Positions 44,195-52,961 of a stretch of 64,000 bases of DNA are shown here, in pieces; the first letter of the stretch is position 1; the number at the start of each line of letters is the position of its first letter. Under the pieces are notes generated by a model, which saw only the letters and a program-made list of their open reading frames with translations, was not told the DNA's origin and ran no database searches. Source of the stretch: Haloarcula hispanica ATCC 33960 (GTDB taxonomy: Archaea; Halobacteriota; Halobacteria; Halobacteriales; Haloarculaceae). Both the position numbers and the translations under genes were made by a program. The DNA lies in NCBI RefSeq assembly GCF_000223905.1, contig NC_015948.1, positions 1,798,001 to 1,862,000 on the forward strand, read 5' to 3'.

Positions 44195-44446
44195 ACAGGC
44201 AGGTAATGGCTGAATGCGGTTGACACAGCCGTCGCCCGGTACGGTCAGTCTGGGGCTGGGCCACATCCGGAGTGCGCTGCCGTGGGAGCCAGGGGGTCCT
44301 GGCTCGTCCGGATGCTGTTCACCGGGCGCTGGCGGTCAGTTACCTCCTGGTGTTCGTTGTCGCGGCCACGCGGTTCCGGTGTCGGTTCTGCGCCACGCCA
44401 GCCCGGTCAGCGAGGGCAATTTGCAACACGCCAGGGTCCGGGGTCG
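44195..44446. other. 252-bp gap without a recognisable gene
   Basis: Between the CoA-binding gene and the DCC gene. GC-rich, with open frames that are short and lack family resemblance. Imperfect inverted repeats occur (for example GGAGCCAGGGGGTCCTGG at 44287). Possibly a decayed gene, but I cannot assign a parent. Confidence 0.35.
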
Positions 44447-44830
44447 TCAGTTCGTGCCGTCCCTGCGCGCTGGCGGCGTCTTCGACATGACCTTCCCCCA
44501 CTTCGAACGGTTATCGGCGACCTGTCGATAGGCCCGCTCGCGGAACCGCTCGTAGTCTTCGAACTGCCGGAAGAAGGAGACCAGCGGCCGCGCCGGCTTG
44601 CCTATGTCAGTGTAGGTGAGCGCTGTCTCGATGGACTCCCCACAGGAGTACACCTCCTCCTCGGTCACCAGATGCGAGCAGGACTCGTAGTCGTCCGGGA
44701 GTCGCTCCAGCAGGTCGTCGTTGAGAGCGGAGAACCCGACGATTTCGAGGTCGGACCGCTCGTCGATGAAGTCCGCCCACCACGTACAGAAGCCGCAGTC
44801 GTCGTCGTAGACGAGCGTAGCGTCGCTCAT
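44447..44830 (-). CDS. DCC family thiol-disulfide oxidoreductase-like protein
   Basis: 127 aa from the ATG at 44830. MSDATLVYDDDCGFCTWWADFI carries the DxDCxxC signature (DCC motif) of this thioredoxin-like family. Later conserved residues are in SCSHLVTEEEVYSCGESIETALTYTDIGKPARPLVSFF. It likely handles thiol redox reactions in the cytoplasm. In other organisms DCC and HTTM proteins can be neighbours, but here the HTTM gene is 28 kb away. Confidence 0.87.
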   Translation of the reverse strand: MSDATLVYDDDCGFCTWWADFIDERSDLEIVGFSALNDDLLERLPDDYESCSHLVTEEEVYSCGESIETALTYTDIGKPARPLVSFFRQFEDYERFRERAYRQVADNRSKWGKVMSKTPPARRDGTN

Positions 44831-44909
44831 ATTCGAGCTACGTACCCGAGGCACAAACACCTATGGTTCAGCCGGCGGGAATTTACAGCCGATCACCACA
44901 GGTACGGAC

Positions 44910-45090
44910 GTGGAGCGATTCGTCAGACTGATTGTTGATCGTGGCCGGCGGGCTTGCCTTGGTGGTCGCGCTCTGGACGGTTTGGCTTGTGGCCTCGTTC
45001 TCGGCAGTCCGGTTCGGCGGGGTCGCGCTCGCACTTCTGGGACTGGCCGCCCTCGGAGTCGGTATCAGCCGGCAACTGTCACTCAGTTAG
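44910..45090 (+). pseudogene. small membrane protein, possibly frameshifted
   Basis: From a GTG at 44910 one frame reads MERFVRLIVD and then becomes basic and unlike a protein. A second frame, open from the GTG at 44941, reads MAGGLALVVALWTVWLVASF and then a second hydrophobic stretch, ending SRQLSLS at 45090. Joining the two by a 1- or 2-nt shift near 44930-44940 would give a ~60-aa two-helix membrane protein. Either a frameshifted gene or a 49-aa gene starting at 44941. Confidence 0.4.
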
Positions 45091-45148
45091 TGACCGCGGC
45101 GTGACTGTGACGCCAACTGTTTTGCCTGCCGCTCTCTTCAGAGCGCGT

Positions 45149-45391
45149 ATGGACGAGGATGCAGTCGCCGAACTCATCGAAACGGAACTGCCGGAGGCAC
45201 AGGCGACGGTCACCACACCGCGGGACCCCGACGACGACAAACACTACGCCGTACGCGTGGTGTCCCCGGCGTTCGAGGGAGAATCACTAGTCGACCAGCA
45301 CCAGCTCGTCCACGACGCGCTCGGGGACCATCTCACCCGCGACATTCACGCTATCGAGCTGACGACACTGACGCCCGAGGAAGCCGAGTAG
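45149..45391 (+). CDS. BolA family protein
   Basis: 80 aa from the ATG at 45149. MDEDAVAELIETELPEAQATVTTPRDPDDDKHYAVRVVSPAFEGESLVDQHQLVHDALGDHLTRDIHAIELTTLTPEEAE has the BolA fold with the conserved FxGxSLVxxHQxV helix. BolA proteins bind a [2Fe-2S] cluster jointly with a monothiol glutaredoxin. That partner starts 94 nt downstream on the same strand. Confidence 0.9.
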   Translation: MDEDAVAELIETELPEAQATVTTPRDPDDDKHYAVRVVSPAFEGESLVDQHQLVHDALGDHLTRDIHAIELTTLTPEEAE

Positions 45392-45484
45392 TCGTATCCC
45401 GGCGGTGCGGTTCCGCTCGACCCGTCGGTACAACCTCGTTTGTCCCGTCGGTACGCCTTTATTGCCGACGGCGTTAGTGAGGGT

Positions 45485-45823
45485 ATGGCATTCGAGCCCG
45501 AAGAACTCTCGCCCGAAGAAGTCACGGACCAGGTAGACAGCGTCATCGAGGACAACGAGGTCGTGCTGTTCATGAAAGGCAACGAGCTGATGCCACAGTG
45601 TGGCTACTCGAAGAAGGCCCTCGCACTACTGCAACAGCACCGCGACGACATCGAGACAGTGGACGTGCTCAAGGCGACCGACGCCTATCGGGAGGCCCTA
45701 GAGCGCCACAGCGACCGCGAGACTATCCCCCAAACGTTCGTCGACGGGGAGTTCATCGGCGGCAGCGACATCCTCGAACAGCTGGACGAGCGCGGTGAAC
45801 TCGCGGAAAAAGTCGGCCAGTAA
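45485..45823 (+). CDS. monothiol glutaredoxin (Grx4-like)
   Basis: 112 aa from the ATG at 45485. VVLFMKGNELMPQCGYSKKALALL carries a CGYS active site (CGFS type, one cysteine), with TIPQTFVDGEFIGGSDILEQL for glutathione-like thiol contacts. The family carries and transfers iron-sulfur clusters, alone or with BolA. Haloarchaea use gamma-glutamylcysteine, so the thiol ligand may differ from glutathione. Paired with the upstream bolA. Confidence 0.92.
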   Translation: MAFEPEELSPEEVTDQVDSVIEDNEVVLFMKGNELMPQCGYSKKALALLQQHRDDIETVDVLKATDAYREALERHSDRETIPQTFVDGEFIGGSDILEQLDERGELAEKVGQ

Positions 45824-45847
45824 GCGCAGTCGGGAATGGCGGCGGCG

Positions 45848-46027
45848 TTACTCCTCGTCCTCGTCTTTCATGTCGCCGAGTTTGTCGACGAGGTCGCTCG
45901 TGGTCGCCTCCGTCTCGAAGGAGACCGACCCGTCGTGGTCGTTCTCGTGGACTGCAACGCCCTCGCTGTCGTCTGCGTCTACGTCGTTGTCCTTCTGTTC
46001 GGATTCATCGTAGCTACCAAAGCCCAT
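45848..46027 (-). CDS. small acidic protein, DUF5786-like
   Basis: 59 aa from the ATG at 46025-46027. Begins MGFGSYDESEQKDNDVDADD, ends LVDKLGDMKDEDEE. Very acidic with a short helical C-terminus (TTSDLVDKLGDM). It matches my memory of the haloarchaeal DUF5786 proteins in length and in the MGFGSYDESEQ start. Convergent with the glutaredoxin gene. Function unknown. Confidence 0.75.
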   Translation of the reverse strand: MGFGSYDESEQKDNDVDADDSEGVAVHENDHDGSVSFETEATTSDLVDKLGDMKDEDEE

Positions 46028-46201
46028 ACAACTACAACTCGCAGTCCCACACTAAAATTCGCCGGTTCCTGCCGAGACACGACCACACGATGACATACCG
46101 AGACAAGCAAAGGTTCTTTACCGTGCTTGCACTCCCGCTAGATAACGGCAGTCGAGAGCCGTGGTTTTACCGACGGCTATCGGGCCTCCATCTCCAAACT
46201 T

Positions 46202-48124
46202 ATGAGTTCCGCAGACGAGACACTTGATCGAATCAAAGCACAGGTCGAAGAAGAGACACCGGACGACATCGAAATCGATTCCGTCGCGTTCGAGGGGCCG
46301 GAGCTGGTTATTTACACGCCGGATGCGCAGACGGTCGCCAACCGCGACGGGATCGTCAGAAACCTCGCACAGACGCTTCGCAAACGAATCAACGTTCGCC
46401 CCACGCAGGAAGCCCTCGTCCCGCCGAACGAAGCCCGGGCACGAATCACACAGACGATTCCCGAGGACGCCGGCGTCCAGAACCTGGATTTCGACCGCCA
46501 GACCGGCGAAGTGTTCATCGAGGCCGAAAAGCCCGGCCGCGTCATCGGCCGCCACGGCGCGACCCTCGACGAAATCTCCGCTTCCGTCGGCTGGACCCCC
46601 GAAGTCGTTCGGACGCCGCCGATGGAGTCCTCGACGGTCTCGAACGTCCGGAACTACCTCAAGCAGGAACGGGAGGAACGACGGGACATCCTCCAGCGCG
46701 TCGGTCGACAGATCAACCGCCCCACTACGAGCGACGAGGACTGGGTTCGACTCACGACGCTGGGCTGCTGTCGCGAGGTCGGGCGCGCCGCCTTCATCCT
46801 CTCGACGCCCGAGTCACGCATCCTCATCGACTGCGGCGACAAGCCCGGTGCTGAGGGCGAGGTCCCGTACCTTCAGGCACCCGAAGCGCTCGCGGCGGGG
46901 CCGAACTCCCTCGATGCCGTCGTCCTGACACACGCCCACCTGGACCACTCCGCGCTCATCCCGATCCTGTTCAAATACGGCTACGACGGCCCGATTTACA
47001 CGACAGCGCCGACACGAGACCTGATGGGCCTGCTCCAGCTGGACTACCTCGACGTGGCTTCGAAGGAAGGGCGGACGCCACCATACGAGAGCCAGCAAGT
47101 CCGTGACGCGCTGAAACACACGATTCCTCTGGAGTTCGGCAACGTCACCGACATCGCGCCCGATATCAAACTCACGATGCACAACGCCGGTCACATCCTC
47201 GGCTCGGCGGTGTGTCACTTCCACATCGGCGAGGGACGGTACAACGTCGCCTTCTCCGGTGACATTCACTACAAGGACACTCGGCTGCTCGACGGCGCTG
47301 TCAACGACTTCCCGCGGGTGGAGACGCTCGTGCTGGAGTCGACCTACGGCGGGAAAAACGACTACCAGACCGACCAGTCCGACTCCGAACGGGTCCTCAG
47401 AGATGTCATCAACGAGGCCTACGAGAACGACGGCAAAATCCTGATTCCGGCTTTCGCCGTGGGTCGGTCCCAGGAGCTCATGCTCGTCCTCGAAGAAGCG
47501 ATGCGAAAGGGCGATATCCCGACGATGCCGGTGTATCTCGACGGGATGATTCGAGAGGCAACGGCCATCCACACCGCGTATCCGGAGTACCTCCGGGACG
47601 ACCTCCGCCAGCGTATCCTGTACGAGGACGAGAACCCGTTCCTCGCCGAGCAGTTCGAGCAAGTCGACGGCGGCGACGAGATGCGACAGGACATCGCCGA
47701 CGACGAGCCGGCCATCATTCTGACCACCTCCGGGATGGTCACCGGCGGCCCCGTGATGTCCTGGCTCCGACTGCTGGGCAGCGACCCGGACAGCACGATG
47801 GCCTTTGTCGGCTATCAGGCCGAGGGGACGCTCGGTCGCCAGATCCAGCGCGGCCAGGACGAGATTACCTTGGGCGATACGAGCGGGCCACGCGCCGAGC
47901 GGGTGAGCCTCAGGCTCAACGTGGAGACGGTCGATGGCTTCTCCGGCCACGCCGACCGACAGGGGCTTGAGTCGTTCGTCGAGACGATGCACCCGCGACC
48001 GGAGAAAATTCTCTGTGTCCACGGCGACGCGTCCACGACGAACCAGCTGTCCTCGGCGCTGTACCAGAAGTTCAATATGCGGACGCACAACCCGAAGAAC
48101 CTGGAAACGTTCCGCCTGTCCTGA
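46202..48124 (+). CDS. aCPSF1 / FttA, transcription-terminating beta-CASP ribonuclease
   Basis: 640 aa. Two KH domains occupy ~1-145 (VIGRHGATLDEISASVGW), then a metallo-beta-lactamase core with LTHAHLDHSALIPILFKYGY and a beta-CASP insert, ending with the C-terminal His motif CVHGDASTTNQLSSAL. It cleaves nascent RNA at U-rich ends and releases RNA polymerase, the general terminator of archaea. The N-terminal KH part and length are those of archaeal aCPSF1. A ~170-bp non-coding gap precedes it, so its mRNA may have a leader. Confidence 0.94.
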   Translation: MSSADETLDRIKAQVEEETPDDIEIDSVAFEGPELVIYTPDAQTVANRDGIVRNLAQTLRKRINVRPTQEALVPPNEARARITQTIPEDAGVQNLDFDRQTGEVFIEAEKPGRVIGRHGATLDEISASVGWTPEVVRTPPMESSTVSNVRNYLKQEREERRDILQRVGRQINRPTTSDEDWVRLTTLGCCREVGRAAFILSTPESRILIDCGDKPGAEGEVPYLQAPEALAAGPNSLDAVVLTHAHLDHSALIPILFKYGYDGPIYTTAPTRDLMGLLQLDYLDVASKEGRTPPYESQQVRDALKHTIPLEFGNVTDIAPDIKLTMHNAGHILGSAVCHFHIGEGRYNVAFSGDIHYKDTRLLDGAVNDFPRVETLVLESTYGGKNDYQTDQSDSERVLRDVINEAYENDGKILIPAFAVGRSQELMLVLEEAMRKGDIPTMPVYLDGMIREATAIHTAYPEYLRDDLRQRILYEDENPFLAEQFEQVDGGDEMRQDIADDEPAIILTTSGMVTGGPVMSWLRLLGSDPDSTMAFVGYQAEGTLGRQIQRGQDEITLGDTSGPRAERVSLRLNVETVDGFSGHADRQGLESFVETMHPRPEKILCVHGDASTTNQLSSALYQKFNMRTHNPKNLETFRLS

Positions 48125-48132
48125 ACGGCGTC

Positions 48133-49146
48133 TCAGTCCTTTTCAGAGAGGTTCAGTCCGGCAAACAGCCGCGCCGAAATCACTTGCTCGACGATGTCGA
48201 CGAGCACGGCGTCGTCGCTCGTGTAGTCGGCGAAAATGCCAAGCGGGACCTCGCCGCCGGCCATCTCTCTGTGACCACCCGCGCTCCCGACATCGCCCAG
48301 CGATGCGTCCAGAACGTCACCGATATTGATACGGGAGTCCGTTGACCGGGCGCTGAGCTGGATGGTGTCCTCGACAATGCCGAAGACGATGGCCGTCTCG
48401 ACGCCCTCGAGCGTCGCCAGGTAGTCGGCCGCCTGCGGTAGTGCGTCCCGCTCCTGTGTCCGGCCGACGTGCGAGATTAACACCGAGCCTTTGACCGTCC
48501 GGTTCTCGATTGCGTCCGCGATGGCGTCGACGGTCGCACCACTGACTGATGGCGAGGAAAGCTGGCGCAACAGGTCCGAATCAGCCGCCGCTGTCAGGAA
48601 GCCGGCCGCCCCGTGCTCGTCTGTCGTCACGCCGCGCAGGAAGCCCAGCGTCTCGCGTCGAATGGCAAACAGTAGCGCCGTCGCCAAGCGGTCGTCGAGT
48701 TCGATGTCGAGGTCCCGCAGGTACTCGGTCAGTATCGTCGCCGTCGCCCCGATTTCTACCCGGTGATCGACGAACCGGGCGCTGATATCCTCGGCGGGAT
48801 GGTGGTCGATAACGATGTCGACCGAGACGTCTTCGGGGACCCGGTTGTTCGCCCCCGGAATCGAGTGGTCGACGAAGGCGAGCAGTTCCGAGGATTCCCG
48901 GTCAGTCACGTCGGCCGCGTCAAACTCCTGGATGTCCATCTCCAGCAGATTGACGAACGAGCGGTTCTGCTGGTGTGAGATCTCGCCGCTGTAGAGGATG
49001 CGTCGCTCGTCGATGCCGACGGCGGCCGCGATGCGACCGAGTGCGAGCGCGCTGGCCAGGCAGTCGGGGTCGGGGTTGTTGTGACAGACGATGGTGAGTG
49101 ACTCCGCCTCTCCGAGCAAGTTTTCGAGTTCCGTTGCGGGGCGCAT
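48133..49146 (-). CDS. DHH family phosphoesterase
   Basis: 337 aa. DHH motifs: IVCHNNPDPDCLASALALGRI, LLAFVDHSIPGANN, DIVIDHHPAEDISARFVDHRVEIGATATIL, and the DHHA1 end GSAGGHREMAGGEVPLGIF. NrnA-like; candidates are nanoRNA, pAp or cyclic-di-AMP product hydrolysis. Clearly paralogous to the C-terminal half of the protein at 10448 but without its RCK domain. It follows the molybdate transporter on the same strand. Confidence 0.88.
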   Translation of the reverse strand: MRPATELENLLGEAESLTIVCHNNPDPDCLASALALGRIAAAVGIDERRILYSGEISHQQNRSFVNLLEMDIQEFDAADVTDRESSELLAFVDHSIPGANNRVPEDVSVDIVIDHHPAEDISARFVDHRVEIGATATILTEYLRDLDIELDDRLATALLFAIRRETLGFLRGVTTDEHGAAGFLTAAADSDLLRQLSSPSVSGATVDAIADAIENRTVKGSVLISHVGRTQERDALPQAADYLATLEGVETAIVFGIVEDTIQLSARSTDSRINIGDVLDASLGDVGSAGGHREMAGGEVPLGIFADYTSDDAVLVDIVEQVISARLFAGLNLSEKD

Positions 49147-49201
49147 CTATCAGTCGACCCTTCGGGCTCCTGATACAAGCGTGTGGGGGCCAGCCGCTGA
49201 G

Positions 49202-50287
49202 TCACAACTGGGTGCGCAGTTGCTGGACGAGGACGCCGACGACGAACGCGAGACCGAGGTTGACGAGTACGCCGAGGACGCCGATTGCCGCGACGACCGC
49301 CAGGTCGTCCGTTTTGGAAACGCCGGTCCAGCCCAGTTGGAGCGCGATTAGTACCAGAATGACCCCGAGCAGCGCCGTCGGGTAGGCCGCGATGACGCCG
49401 ACGGCGAGGAACGCAGTCAGCACGTAGCCCGCGCCGAGTAGCAGGTTCGCGCCGGGCGTTCTGGCCCCGAAGGCGTACTTCCCGGCGACGCCGCCGCTCC
49501 CGTGACACATCGGGAACGCGCCGAACGGGACCGCGGCGAGGTTCATCAGCCCCATGCTGTTCGAGAGCTGGTCCGCGGACACGTCCCGGTCGAAGTAATC
49601 TGCGAGCAGGACTGACGTGGCGAGGGCGGCGTTGCCGACGGTGACTGCAATCTGGGCGAGGACGGCCTCTGCCGTTTGCACCGACAGTGTCATGCGTGGA
49701 AGCATGAACATGGCGTCGACAGCGGGGACGGCCGGCGTCGGTACGCCGGTCTCCGCGAGGGCGAGAACGACGCCGAGGACGAAGACGGCGAAGGCGCTCT
49801 GCCCACTGTAGCCCAGAAGTGCGAAGAGGGCCACAAGGCCGACGGCAACGACCAGGAGTGTTGGGTCGCTGAGCCCGAGGTCAACGCCCGTCTCCAGCAG
49901 GACCAGCGCGACGCCGAGTTGTACCCCACGAACGACGGTGTCGTCGACGTACTGATTGACCGTTTCGAGTGACCGCGTGGTTCCGAGCGCGAGCAGGATG
50001 CCCGCCAGCAGGAGCCCCGCAACGACGAGTTCGCCGGTGGAGATAGTCCCGGCGATGACCAGCGCGGCGAAGGCCTTCATCGGCTCGACCGATATCGGGA
50101 CGCCGTAGTACAGCCCCCAGACGACCTGAAAAACGCCGAACCAGACGAGCATGACCGGGAGCGAGAGCTCCGTCAGCACGGCGACGGCCACGACGACCGG
50201 GAGCACCGTCGCGGAGTCCCCGACAGCGCCGGTGAGTTCGTTCCACGACAGTGAAATCGCGGTTCGGTCGCGGAGCGGGAGACTCAT
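49202..50287 (-). CDS. MOT1-type molybdate/sulfate transporter
   Basis: 361 aa, about ten membrane helices. SWNELTGAVGDSATVLPVVVAV and YYGVPISVEPMKAFAALVIA are the two signature stretches of the MOT1 (SulP-related) family, and GAFPMCHGSGGVAGKYAFGARTPGANL is the second motif block. It probably imports molybdate or tungstate. It lies 51 bp after moaA on the same strand, which fits a cofactor-supply operon (moaA, transporter, DHH). Confidence 0.85.
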   Translation of the reverse strand: MSLPLRDRTAISLSWNELTGAVGDSATVLPVVVAVAVLTELSLPVMLVWFGVFQVVWGLYYGVPISVEPMKAFAALVIAGTISTGELVVAGLLLAGILLALGTTRSLETVNQYVDDTVVRGVQLGVALVLLETGVDLGLSDPTLLVVAVGLVALFALLGYSGQSAFAVFVLGVVLALAETGVPTPAVPAVDAMFMLPRMTLSVQTAEAVLAQIAVTVGNAALATSVLLADYFDRDVSADQLSNSMGLMNLAAVPFGAFPMCHGSGGVAGKYAFGARTPGANLLLGAGYVLTAFLAVGVIAAYPTALLGVILVLIALQLGWTGVSKTDDLAVVAAIGVLGVLVNLGLAFVVGVLVQQLRTQL

Positions 50288-50338
50288 CCTGGCCGGTTTT
50301 CACGATGGAACAGTAAGAGCGCTTGCCCGCGGCGACCG

Positions 50339-51421
50339 CTACTCCGAGTACTCGTAGGGCGCACGGTCCCCGTCGGTGTCGATGTACTCCTCGTTTATCT
50401 CCCACTCGCCGTCCTCGGTTTCAATCATGTACTCGCCGTAGTAGGGGACGCGAGTGTCGACCGTCTCGCGGAACGCGGCGCGCATCGACTCTTTGGTCGT
50501 GCCGATGTCACGCAGGTCATCGTTGCGGTTCAGACAGCCCTTGAGGTAGCCGTCGTGGGTGAGCCGCACGCGATGACAGTTCGCACAGAAGTTCTCGTTG
50601 CCGACTGGGTCGACGATTTCGACCATCCCGCTGTTCTGGTTGTTGACCGGTTCCGTCTGAACGCCGCCGTCGGACGCGGCCAGCGAGGTGGTCGCGCCGC
50701 TCCCTTCGACCGCCGCCTCGGTGCTGTGTATCCAGTAGCGCTTGCGGTCGTGCATCTCCCGGTGTTCAACCGTGTCCGCGCGGTCTTCGAGCCAGTCGTG
50801 GACGCGGTCGATGTCGATGGCCCACTCCGGATGGCCGGCCAGTTCCGGCATGTACTCGATGAGCTGGAGCTGGAGCCCGGGGTTCTCGGCGACGTGGTCG
50901 ACCATCTTCGGGACGTAGCCTGCGGTCGGCTCGAACACGACCATGTTGAGCTTCACCGGCGCGAGGCCGGCGTCCAGCGCCGCTTCGACGCCTTCGAGGA
51001 CGCGGTCGTAGGCCCCGCTCTGTGTCAGCTCGGCGAAGGCCTCGCTGTCGAGCGCGTCCTGCGAGACGTTGACCCGCTCAAGGCCCGCGTCGACGAGGTC
51101 CGGGGCGCGGCCGGGGAGGAAGGTGCCGTTGGTCGTCATCGACACCTCCATCTCGTCGGGGGCGCGCCGGACGATTTCCTCTAAGTCCTCCCGGAGCATC
51201 GGCTCCCCGCCCGTGAACTTCACCGAGTCGACGCCGAACTCGGCGGCGACTTCGAGGAAGGCCACGATGGTGTCGGCAGTGAGTTCGTCGTCCTGTGCCT
51301 CCATCGGGCCCCGTGTGTCGCCCAGCCCCTCATTGTGGCAGTAGACGCAGTCGAAGTTACACCGGTCGGTCAGGGAGACGCGGACACCGGAGACCTCGCG
51401 ACCGAAGTCGTCTTCGAGCAT
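50339..51421 (-). CDS. moaA: GTP 3',8-cyclase, molybdopterin pathway
   Basis: 360 aa. Radical SAM enzyme that turns GTP into the 3',8-cyclo product, first step of molybdopterin synthesis. [17 protein letters not shown] supplies the N-terminal [4Fe-4S] (CxxxCxxC), and [28 protein letters not shown] the C-terminal cluster. [17 protein letters not shown] is the SAM motif. The C-terminus ends APYEYSE without the Gly-Gly seen in bacterial MoaA. An ATTTAAG box at 51451-51457 lies ~30 nt before the start. Confidence 0.95.
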   Translation of the reverse strand: MLEDDFGREVSGVRVSLTDRCNFDCVYCHNEGLGDTRGPMEAQDDELTADTIVAFLEVAAEFGVDSVKFTGGEPMLREDLEEIVRRAPDEMEVSMTTNGTFLPGRAPDLVDAGLERVNVSQDALDSEAFAELTQSGAYDRVLEGVEAALDAGLAPVKLNMVVFEPTAGYVPKMVDHVAENPGLQLQLIEYMPELAGHPEWAIDIDRVHDWLEDRADTVEHREMHDRKRYWIHSTEAAVEGSGATTSLAASDGGVQTEPVNNQNSGMVEIVDPVGNENFCANCHRVRLTHDGYLKGCLNRNDDLRDIGTTKESMRAAFRETVDTRVPYYGEYMIETEDGEWEINEEYIDTDGDRAPYEYSE

Positions 51422-51530
51422 TTCCTTGCTAACTGTTCACAGCACAACCTCTTAAATGGCGTGACTGGTCCGGTTCCGTTGTCGCGCGCACCAGGGTAAC
51501 GATTAATTCGGCGACTGCCGTGCACTGCGT

Positions 51531-52250
51531 ATGAACATCGTCGATGCGCTGGACGCGCGGCGGGGAACGACCTGTTTCGTCGGCGCTGGGGGGAAGAAGA
51601 CGACGATGGCAACGCTCGCCGGCCGACTGGACCGCGCGGTTGTCACAGCGACGGTCCGGATTCCGATATTCGACGGCTGGGTCGAGAACGTTGTCGTGAC
51701 GGAGACCCCACGGACAGCCATTGACGAGGCGTCTGCGTGGCCGCTGGGCGTCGTCCCGACACAGGAGCGGCCGGACCGCTACCGCGGCTACGACCCGGAA
51801 ACCGTCGCCGACCTGGCTGATATCGACCATCCGATTCTGGTGAAAGCCGACGGCGCACGGATGCGAGAGTTCAAAGCGCCGAGCGACCGCGAGCCACAGC
51901 TCCCCACGTCGGCCTCGACCGTCGTCCCGATTGCCAGCGCCCACGTCGTCGGCGAACCCTTGACCGACGACATCGTCCACCGGGTCGACGAAGTTACCGC
52001 GATTACCGGGCTCGCTCGCGGTGACGAGATTCGACCGCAAGACGTCGCTGCGGTCCTCGCCCACGAGCAGGGCGGGCTGAAAGACGTGCCAGCCAACGCG
52101 ACCGCGGTTCCGCTGCTCAACATGGTCGATGACGCGGGACTCGAAACAAGCGCGCGGGCCGTTGCCGAGGCGATTCACGACCAAGCCGACGTGTCGCGTG
52201 TCGTCCTTGCTGAGATGCGGAGCGACGACCCGCTGGTGGCAGTCGTCTGA
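51531..52250 (+). CDS. YqeC-like accessory protein for molybdoenzymes
   Basis: 239 aa. P-loop-like start (RRGTTCFVGAGGKKTTMATLAGRL), then LVKADGARMREFKAPSDREPQLPTSASTVVPIASAHVVGEPL, typical of YqeC. The family is often named selenium-dependent hydroxylase accessory protein. Here it stands between moaA and mobA, so a cofactor-maturation role independent of selenium is likelier. Divergent from moaA and convergent with mobA. Confidence 0.82.
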   Translation: MNIVDALDARRGTTCFVGAGGKKTTMATLAGRLDRAVVTATVRIPIFDGWVENVVVTETPRTAIDEASAWPLGVVPTQERPDRYRGYDPETVADLADIDHPILVKADGARMREFKAPSDREPQLPTSASTVVPIASAHVVGEPLTDDIVHRVDEVTAITGLARGDEIRPQDVAAVLAHEQGGLKDVPANATAVPLLNMVDDAGLETSARAVAEAIHDQADVSRVVLAEMRSDDPLVAVV

Positions 52251-52277
52251 GAGCGAGGCGACACCGGCCCCGCTCGT

Positions 52278-52883
52278 TCAGAACCGCTCGGCCGCGGCCT
52301 CGAACTCCTCACGGGTGTTGAGGTTCTTGAACGTATCCAGTGAGGTGTGTGCGAGTACGTCTTCGCGCTCAACGACAACGTACTCAAGGTCGAACAACGG
52401 TTCGACGATTTTGTGCTCACCGCGCTCCAGTGCTCGCTGACAGGCGTCATGCATTGCGTCGGCGTGGTACACCGCCTGTGTCGTCTGAAACCACTCGTCC
52501 GGACGTGGGACTGCGGCCTCGTGGGACGCCGCTCGCTCGAACAGGTAGTCGACGAACGTTGGGTCCACAAAGGGCATATCACAGGCCACCACGGCGGCGT
52601 ACTCGCTATCGACGGCCCCCAGCCCGGTTGCGATGCCCGCCATCGGCCCCTGATCGGGGTCCTCGTCGAGCGCGAACGTCGGGTCGAGGGTGTGGCCCGA
52701 CAGCGCCGCGTCGATGGCCTCGACCTGGTCCTCGCGGCAGTTCACGACGAGTTCGTCGACGACCTGTCCCAGTCGGTCGGCGACGCGGCGAATCATCGGC
52801 GTCCCCGCGAGGTCGGCGACGGCTTTGTCGCTGTCGCCGAACCGCGTCGACCGACCGCCCGCAACGATGACACCTGCGCGCAT
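52278..52883 (-). CDS. mobA: molybdenum cofactor guanylyltransferase
   Basis: 201 aa from the ATG at 52883. MRAGVIVAGGRSTRFGDSDKAVADLAGTPMIRRVADRL is the nucleotidyltransferase loop, and VVACDMPFVDPTFVDYLFERA the metal-binding Asp region. It links GMP to Mo-molybdopterin to form the bis-MGD used by formate dehydrogenase-type enzymes. One such enzyme lies at 61519. Divergent from the AOR gene. Confidence 0.9.
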   Translation of the reverse strand: MRAGVIVAGGRSTRFGDSDKAVADLAGTPMIRRVADRLGQVVDELVVNCREDQVEAIDAALSGHTLDPTFALDEDPDQGPMAGIATGLGAVDSEYAAVVACDMPFVDPTFVDYLFERAASHEAAVPRPDEWFQTTQAVYHADAMHDACQRALERGEHKIVEPLFDLEYVVVEREDVLAHTSLDTFKNLNTREEFEAAAERF

Positions 52884-52961
52884 ACCCTGCCTTCTCGGGT
52901 CTGGCAGAAAGGTGCTTGGTGCTGTGGGTAATCCTTTAGTCGACAGACGGAAGAGTGAGGT

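Noticed and set aside
44195-44446. A gene in the gap before the DCC gene
   Set aside because: Only short frames without acidic composition or recognisable motif; kept as an unexplained gap.
46028-46201. tRNA or small RNA ahead of aCPSF1
   Set aside because: No cloverleaf or T-loop signature; a short hairpin-like stretch alone is not enough.
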